Assembly: GCA_027531255.1 (NCBI GenBank)
Contig: JAPZRU010000021.1
Coordinates: 1-58,593, forward strand
DNA from: Steroidobacteraceae bacterium
GTDB lineage: Bacteria; Pseudomonadota; Gammaproteobacteria; Steroidobacterales; Steroidobacteraceae
Direction: 5' to 3'
Length of the DNA: 58,593 nucleotides
The stretch's first letter is position 1, and each line of letters begins with the position of its first letter. Shown in pieces: positions 54,571 through 58,593 of the stretch. Below the pieces are notes generated by a model. The model had not been told where the DNA came from. It saw nothing but the letters and a program-made list of their open reading frames with translations, and did not search any database. The translations under genes were made by a program, and so were the position numbers.

Positions 54571-55626
54571 ATGAGCATTCGCGTGCAGGGCATCCGCAAG
54601 CGCTTCGGCGAGTTCGTGGCACTGGACGGCGTCGACCTCGAGATCGAGACCGGCCAGCTCGTCGCGCTGCTCGGCCCGTCGGGCTGCGGCAAGACGACGC
54701 TGCTGCGCGTGCTCGCGGGCCTCGAGAGCCCGGACGCGGGCCGCGTCGACCTGCACGGGCGCGACGCGACGCAGCTCCCGGTGCAGGCGCGTAACGTCGG
54801 CTTCGTGTTCCAGCACTACGCGTTGTTCCGCCACATGAGCGTATTCGACAACGTCGCGTTCGGGCTGACGGTGCGACCGCGCCGGACGCGGCCCGCCCGT
54901 ACGCAGATCCGCGCGCGCGTCGAGGAGCTGTTGTCGCTCGTGCAGCTGGACTGGGCGGCGGATCGGCTGCCTGCGCAGCTGTCCGGCGGCCAGCGACAGC
55001 GCGTCGCTCTCGCGCGCGCGCTCGCGATCGAGCCGGCCGTGCTTCTGCTCGACGAGCCGTTCGGCGCGCTCGACACGCAGGTGCGGCAGGAGCTGCGCCG
55101 CTGGCTGCGGCGGCTGCACGATGCGCTGCATTTCACGAGCGTGTTCGTCACGCACGACCAGCAGGAGGCACTGGAAGTCGCCGACTCGGTCGTGGTGATG
55201 AACCGTGGCCGCATCGAGCAGCGGGGTGCGCCCGCCGACGTCTACGACCGGCCCGCGAGCCCGTTCGTCCACCGCTTCGTCGGCACGAGCCACGTGCTGC
55301 CGGCCGAGCGCACGGCGGATCGCGTGCGCATCGGGCCGATCGACGCGGGTCTCGTGCCCGGGCCGGACGGCCCGCTCGAAGCCCGCGTGCGGCCGCACGA
55401 TCTCGCGCTGGCTCGCGACGGGGAGGGCTGGCCCGCGCGCGTGGGCGCCGTGCGCGTGCTCGGTCCGCTGGTGCAGGTGGAACTGACGATCGACGGCGTG
55501 CCCGGCGGGCCGCGGATCGCGGAGCTCTCGCGCGAGCAGTACGAGGCGACGCCGTGGCGCACCGGGGATGCGGTGCGTCTGTCGCTGAAGCGCTGGGCGC
55601 TGTACGACCGCGCGGAGGCGGCATGA
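54571..55626 (+). CDS. cysA: Sulfate ABC transporter ATP-binding protein
   Basis: 351 residues. Walker [11 protein letters not shown]-loop [20 protein letters not shown], signature LSGGQRQR, Walker [14 protein letters not shown]-loop VTHDQ; the C-terminal regulatory domain (about 240-351) has an OB/TOBE-like fold including [11 protein letters not shown]. It energises CysTW. The stop overlaps the cysH ATG (ATGA), coupling uptake to reduction. Confidence 0.95.
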   Translation: MSIRVQGIRKRFGEFVALDGVDLEIETGQLVALLGPSGCGKTTLLRVLAGLESPDAGRVDLHGRDATQLPVQARNVGFVFQHYALFRHMSVFDNVAFGLTVRPRRTRPARTQIRARVEELLSLVQLDWAADRLPAQLSGGQRQRVALARALAIEPAVLLLDEPFGALDTQVRQELRRWLRRLHDALHFTSVFVTHDQQEALEVADSVVVMNRGRIEQRGAPADVYDRPASPFVHRFVGTSHVLPAERTADRVRIGPIDAGLVPGPDGPLEARVRPHDLALARDGEGWPARVGAVRVLGPLVQVELTIDGVPGGPRIAELSREQYEATPWRTGDAVRLSLKRWALYDRAEAA

Positions 55627-56336
55627 GCGCGGTGGAACTCGACCTCGACCTCTGCGTCGAGGATGCCAACCGGCTGCTGGCGGATAGCGACGCGGAGGCG
55701 CGCGTCGACTGGGCGTTCGCGACGCTGCCGGGTACGCAGGTGCTGACGTCCAGCTTCGGCGCCCAGGCGGCCGTGATGCTGCACCTGGTCAGCGCGCGGC
55801 GGCCGGAGACGCCTGTCGTGCTCATCGACACGGGTTATCTGTTCCCCGAGACGTATCGCTTCGTCGACGAGCTGACGGCGCGGTTGCACCTCAACCTGCG
55901 GGTGTACGCGCCCCGCGAGTCCGCGGCGTGGCAGGAGGCGCGTTACGGACGGCAGTGGGAGCAGGGTCCCGCGGGCCTCGAGGCCTACCTCGAGCGCAAC
56001 AAGGTCGAGCCGCTGCGACGCGCGTTCACGGAGCTCCGGGTCGGCACGTGGTTCTCCGGGCTGCGGCGCGTGCAGAGCCGGTCGCGCGCGGAGATCCCGT
56101 ACCTCGAACGCCGCGACGGTCGCTACAAGCTGAGCCCGCTGGCGGACTGGACGGATCGCGACGTGGGCGCATACCTGAAGCGGCATGCGCTGCCCTACCA
56201 CCCGCTGTGGGAGCGCGGCTACGTCTCCATCGGCGACTGGCATTCGACGCGGACCCTGGAGGAGGCCGGCAGCGAGGAGGCGACGCGGTTCGGCGGGATC
56301 AAGCGGGAGTGCGGGATACACGGCCTGCCGGGTTGA
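55623..56336 (+). CDS. cysH: Phosphoadenylyl-sulfate (PAPS) reductase
   Basis: 237-residue thioredoxin-dependent reductase converting PAPS to sulfite. [32 protein letters not shown], and the catalytic Cys230 in KRECGIHG. Only one other Cys (Cys11) is present, so the four iron-sulfur Cys of APS-type reductases are absent. This agrees with an APS kinase domain in CysNC: the cell uses the PAPS route. It is the last gene of the rightward operon. Sulfite reductase (CysIJ) is not in the window. Confidence 0.94.
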   Translation: MSAVELDLDLCVEDANRLLADSDAEARVDWAFATLPGTQVLTSSFGAQAAVMLHLVSARRPETPVVLIDTGYLFPETYRFVDELTARLHLNLRVYAPRESAAWQEARYGRQWEQGPAGLEAYLERNKVEPLRRAFTELRVGTWFSGLRRVQSRSRAEIPYLERRDGRYKLSPLADWTDRDVGAYLKRHALPYHPLWERGYVSIGDWHSTRTLEEAGSEEATRFGGIKRECGIHGLPG

Positions 56337-56523
56337 GTTCCCGGCGCTGCGTGCAGCGGCGGGATCGGCCGCGCGAGCCGCGACGAGCGCGTAACGAGGC
56401 CGGTGACGAGGCCCGTGCGAAGGCCTGAATCCACCGCGCGTCCCGCTCCGGTCTAGGGAGGGAGTCCGGGCGAGAGCGCGCGGGCAGCGTCACGAAGCTG
56501 CACCTCATCCCGGAGGGGTCCCG

Positions 56524-57054
56524 ATGCCTCGCTTGCTCGGACTGCTCGCCGCACTCGTGCTGAGCGCGCTGCCGCCGTTCATCGTTCCTGCACACGCTGA
56601 TCACCCGAACAACCGTCCGGCGTTCGCCGAAGTCGTACGTGTCAACGTGACGATCGCGGAGGTCGCCGTCGGCGACCGGCGCTTTTCCACGCTGGTCGCG
56701 GCGCCCGGCGCCGCCAACCTCCTCTCGGCGCTGCAGGGGCCGGGACCGTTCACGGTGTTCGCCCCGACCAACGACGCGTTCGCGAACATCCCGCCCGGGC
56801 TGCTGAACGGCATCCTCGCGGACACCGCGCTGCTCACCAGCATGCTGACCTACCACGTGGCGCCGGGCGTGCGCGACCTGCGGCAGGCCTTCGAGACGCT
56901 TGATTTCGCGACGCTGCAGGGCCAGCGCGTCTACGTCGAGCGCGACCGCTTCACGCTGCGCGTCAACAACGCGAAGGTGCAGGGTGCGGCGGTGCGCGCT
57001 AGCAACGGCGTGATCTACGTGATCGACTCGGTGCTGCTGCCGCAGTTCCGGTGA
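56524..57054 (+). CDS. Secreted fasciclin-domain protein
   Basis: 176 residues: signal peptide 1-25 (ending AHA), then one FAS1 domain with FSTLVAAPGAANLLSALQGPGPFTVFAPTNDAF (quoted in part), LLTSMLTYHVAPGV and the terminal VRASNGVIYVIDSVLLP. FAS1 domains mediate adhesion. ATG 56524 follows GGAGGGGTCCCG. It stands alone and faces the amphi-Trp gene tail-to-tail. Confidence 0.93.
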   Translation: MPRLLGLLAALVLSALPPFIVPAHADHPNNRPAFAEVVRVNVTIAEVAVGDRRFSTLVAAPGAANLLSALQGPGPFTVFAPTNDAFANIPPGLLNGILADTALLTSMLTYHVAPGVRDLRQAFETLDFATLQGQRVYVERDRFTLRVNNAKVQGAAVRASNGVIYVIDSVLLPQFR

Positions 57055-57080
57055 GCGCAGGTTCCGGAAGGCGATTCGTG

Positions 57081-57101
57081 GCGCGCCTGACGGCGGCGCG
57101 C
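57081..57101. terminator. Possible bidirectional hairpin between convergent genes
   Basis: GCGCGCC pairs with GGCGCGC around a 7-base loop between the fasciclin and amphi-Trp stops. No T-run on either side, so termination is only suggested by the position. Confidence 0.3.
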
Positions 57102-57104
57102 GAA

Positions 57105-57395
57105 CTAGCGTGACGACGACTTGCCGCGCGAGCCCTTGCGCCGAGCCGTCTTTCGCTTCGCGGGACCCACTGCCGCGGGTACCGTCCAGCGCACCTGGAA
57201 TTCGAGCTCCTCCTCGCGCCCGGAGCGCTCGTGCTCCACGTTGAACACCGCGCCGGGTGGCACGTAGAGGCGTTCGCCGGCGACCATGATCGGGAAGGCG
57301 CGCTCGCGTTCGACGGCGTCGGCGAAGCGGCGCAGCTTCGCGGCGAACTGCGAGGCGGTGTACGACTTTTCGAGGTCTCGATTACGGCGCGGCAT
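57105..57395 (-). CDS. Amphi-Trp domain protein
   Basis: 96 residues. YTASQFAAKLRRFADAVERE, FPIMVAGERLYVPPGAVFNV and ELEFQVRWTV follow the amphi-Trp domain pattern, named for an amphipathic C-terminal strand with a conserved Trp (RWTV). The last 20 residues are a Lys/Arg/Ser tail. Cytoplasmic, function unknown. ATG 57395 has GGAGC upstream. Confidence 0.8.
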   Translation of the reverse strand: MPRRNRDLEKSYTASQFAAKLRRFADAVERERAFPIMVAGERLYVPPGAVFNVEHERSGREEELEFQVRWTVPAAVGPAKRKTARRKGSRGKSSSR

Positions 57396-57606
57396 CGGGT
57401 GCTCCCTGGAAGCTGCGGGGAGTGTAGCGCGTCCAGGGGTTCGAAACGTTTGCGTCGCGCGTCTCGGCGGTCAGCTCGGTGCCGCTGGACTCTTTGGCGA
57501 GGCTTGCCGCGCTGGTGCAGCCACCGCGGATGCACCTGACGCGGCATCATGGGACGTTCGCGCCGCTGATCGCGGGGCGGCGGGCGGCGCGAGCGGCCGG
57601 CGAACG
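57396..57606. other. Gap without a supported gene
   Basis: About 210 bp upstream of the amphi-Trp gene and past the end of the yghU-like gene. No RNA gene or coding signal was recognised; GGGGTTCGAA near 57434 is not part of a tRNA fold. Confidence 0.4.
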
Positions 57607-58479
57607 TCAGCGCGATCCGAGCTCGTCCGCGGTCCGCGTCTCGAAGTCGCTGGCGTCGTGCCGTTCGCGCAGCTGTTCGTGCGGCGCTCCGGTGGTCCGG
57701 TTCACGATGCGCCCGCGCTGCACCGCAGGCCGAGCCAGCAACTGGGTCGCCCAGCGCCGCACGTGTGCGTACTCGTGCACGCCGAGGAAATCCGCGGCGT
57801 CGTACAGCCAGCCGAGCGCCATGCCGCCGTACCACGGGAAGATCGTCATGTCAGCGATCGTGTAGCGGTCTCCGGCGACGTATTCGTTCGCGGCGAGGCG
57901 CTTGTCGAGCACGTCGAGCTGGCGCTTCGTCTCCATCGCGTAGCGGTCGATCGCGTACTCGATCTTCATGGGCGCGTAGGCGTAGAAGTGGCCGAAGCCG
58001 CCGCCGAGGAACGGTGCGCTGCCCATCTGCCAGAACAGCCAGGAGAGCGTCTCGGCGCGCAGCGCCGGCTCCGGCGGCAGGAATGCGCCGAACTTCTCCG
58101 CGAGGTAGACGAGTATCGCGCCGGACTCGAACACGCGGATCGGCGTCGTCGCGCTGCGATCGAGCAGCGCGGGGATCTTGGAGTTCGGGTTTAGCTCGAC
58201 GAAGCCCGAGCCGAACTGCTCGCCCTCGTGGATCGCGATCAGCCACGCGTCGTACTCGGCCCCGGCGTGCCCTGCGGCGAGCAGCTCCTCGAGCAGGAGC
58301 GTGACCTTCTGGCCGTTCGGGGTGCCGAGCGAATACAACTGTAGCGGGTGGCGTCCGACGGGCAGCGCCTTGTCGTGCGTCGCGCCGGACACCGGGCGAT
58401 TGATGTTCGCGAACTTGCCGCCGGTGCCAGGGGTCAAGCGCCAGACCTTCGGAGGCGTGTAGTCGGAGGGCGTCGTCAT
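57607..58479 (-). CDS. yghU: Glutathione-dependent disulfide-bond oxidoreductase (YghU-type GST)
   Basis: 290 residues, matching E. coli YghU along its length: FANINRPVSGATHDKALPVG, LYSLGTPNGQKVTLLLEELL, FVELNPNSKIPALLD, RVFESGAILVYLAEKFG, APFLGGGFGHFYAYAPMKIE and RPAVQRGRIVNRT. It is a Nu-class glutathione transferase with disulfide reductase activity; thioredoxin fold at about 45-130 and an all-helical C-terminal domain. ATG 58479 is chosen because the downstream protein matches the family start. Confidence 0.94.
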   Translation of the reverse strand: MTTPSDYTPPKVWRLTPGTGGKFANINRPVSGATHDKALPVGRHPLQLYSLGTPNGQKVTLLLEELLAAGHAGAEYDAWLIAIHEGEQFGSGFVELNPNSKIPALLDRSATTPIRVFESGAILVYLAEKFGAFLPPEPALRAETLSWLFWQMGSAPFLGGGFGHFYAYAPMKIEYAIDRYAMETKRQLDVLDKRLAANEYVAGDRYTIADMTIFPWYGGMALGWLYDAADFLGVHEYAHVRRWATQLLARPAVQRGRIVNRTTGAPHEQLRERHDASDFETRTADELGSR

Positions 58480-58593
58480 CGGCGGGTGCTCCGCAGGGCG
58501 AGGTGGGCGAAAGTCCGGCGGCGGCGGCCGCAAGTGCACCGTCGGAACACTGGACGATTGTCTCACCGCGTAATGCAACGAGTATTGCAGAAC

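Noticed and set aside
57430-57450. GGTTCGAA as a tRNA T-arm
   Set aside because: No matching acceptor stem, anticodon arm or CCA context is found around it.

Overview
The window is GC-rich with densely packed genes, many joined by 4-bp start/stop overlaps. Gene content and order point to a gammaproteobacterium. The block yciK - HAD phosphatase - ubiG - mtaD // gyrA - serC - serA - pheA - aroA - cmk - rpsA - ihfB - lapA - lapB follows, with changes, the order known from Pseudomonas (yciK-mupP-ubiG-mtaD, gyrA-serC-pheA-(hisC-tyrA)aroA-cmk-rpsA-ihfB). Wax-ester genes, a phasin and the CysNC fusion suggest a free-living, lipid-storing, sulfate-assimilating relative of the Xanthomonadales/Nevskiales; that placement is inference from content only.

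Layout. 1-1800 (minus): a DUF6502-type gene followed by a secreted protein with 14-residue tandem repeats that runs off the left edge. 2.1-3.9 kb (minus): lipoprotein parvulin, bolA, and shrunken remnants of yciI and yciB. 3.9-9.2 kb (plus): yciO, an M50 protease, trpS, scpA, scpB and an rluB-like gene that lacks the catalytic Asp. 9.2-13.6 kb (minus): yciK, a squalene/phytoene-synthase-like gene, gph/mupP, ubiG, mtaD. 13.7-27.3 kb (plus): gyrA, serine and aromatic amino acid genes, cmk, rpsA, ihfB, lapAB, a ComEA-like gene, galU. 27.3-32.3 kb (minus): a five-gene lipid-related operon (phasin, patatin, alpha/beta hydrolase, FFLEELY protein, GMC oxidoreductase). 32.5-36.9 kb: a TPR protein, then wax ester synthase (minus) divergent from a two-domain fatty acyl-CoA reductase (plus), together a fatty acyl-CoA to wax ester route. 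37.2-41.9 kb (plus): a tripartite MacAB-type efflux system. 41.9-44.4 kb: a mosaic of truncated genes. 44.6-47.1 kb: a large subtilase with calcium-binding-like and beta-propeller parts. 47.2-48.5 kb: a HisN-like phosphatase and an internally deleted IS3-type element with both ends. 48.6-56.3 kb: divergent sulfate assimilation cluster, cysD-cysNC (minus) and sbp-cysT-cysW-cysA-cysH (plus), covering uptake, activation to PAPS and reduction to sulfite. 56.5-58.5 kb: fasciclin, amphi-Trp and YghU-type glutathione transferase genes.

The most unusual signals are the repeat protein at the left edge, the rluB-like protein without its catalytic Asp, the subtilase architecture, and a recurring pattern in which genes keep their two ends but have lost the middle (yciB, yciI, an amino acid permease, an IS3 element, small secreted proteins). 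No rRNA, tRNA or CRISPR array was seen.
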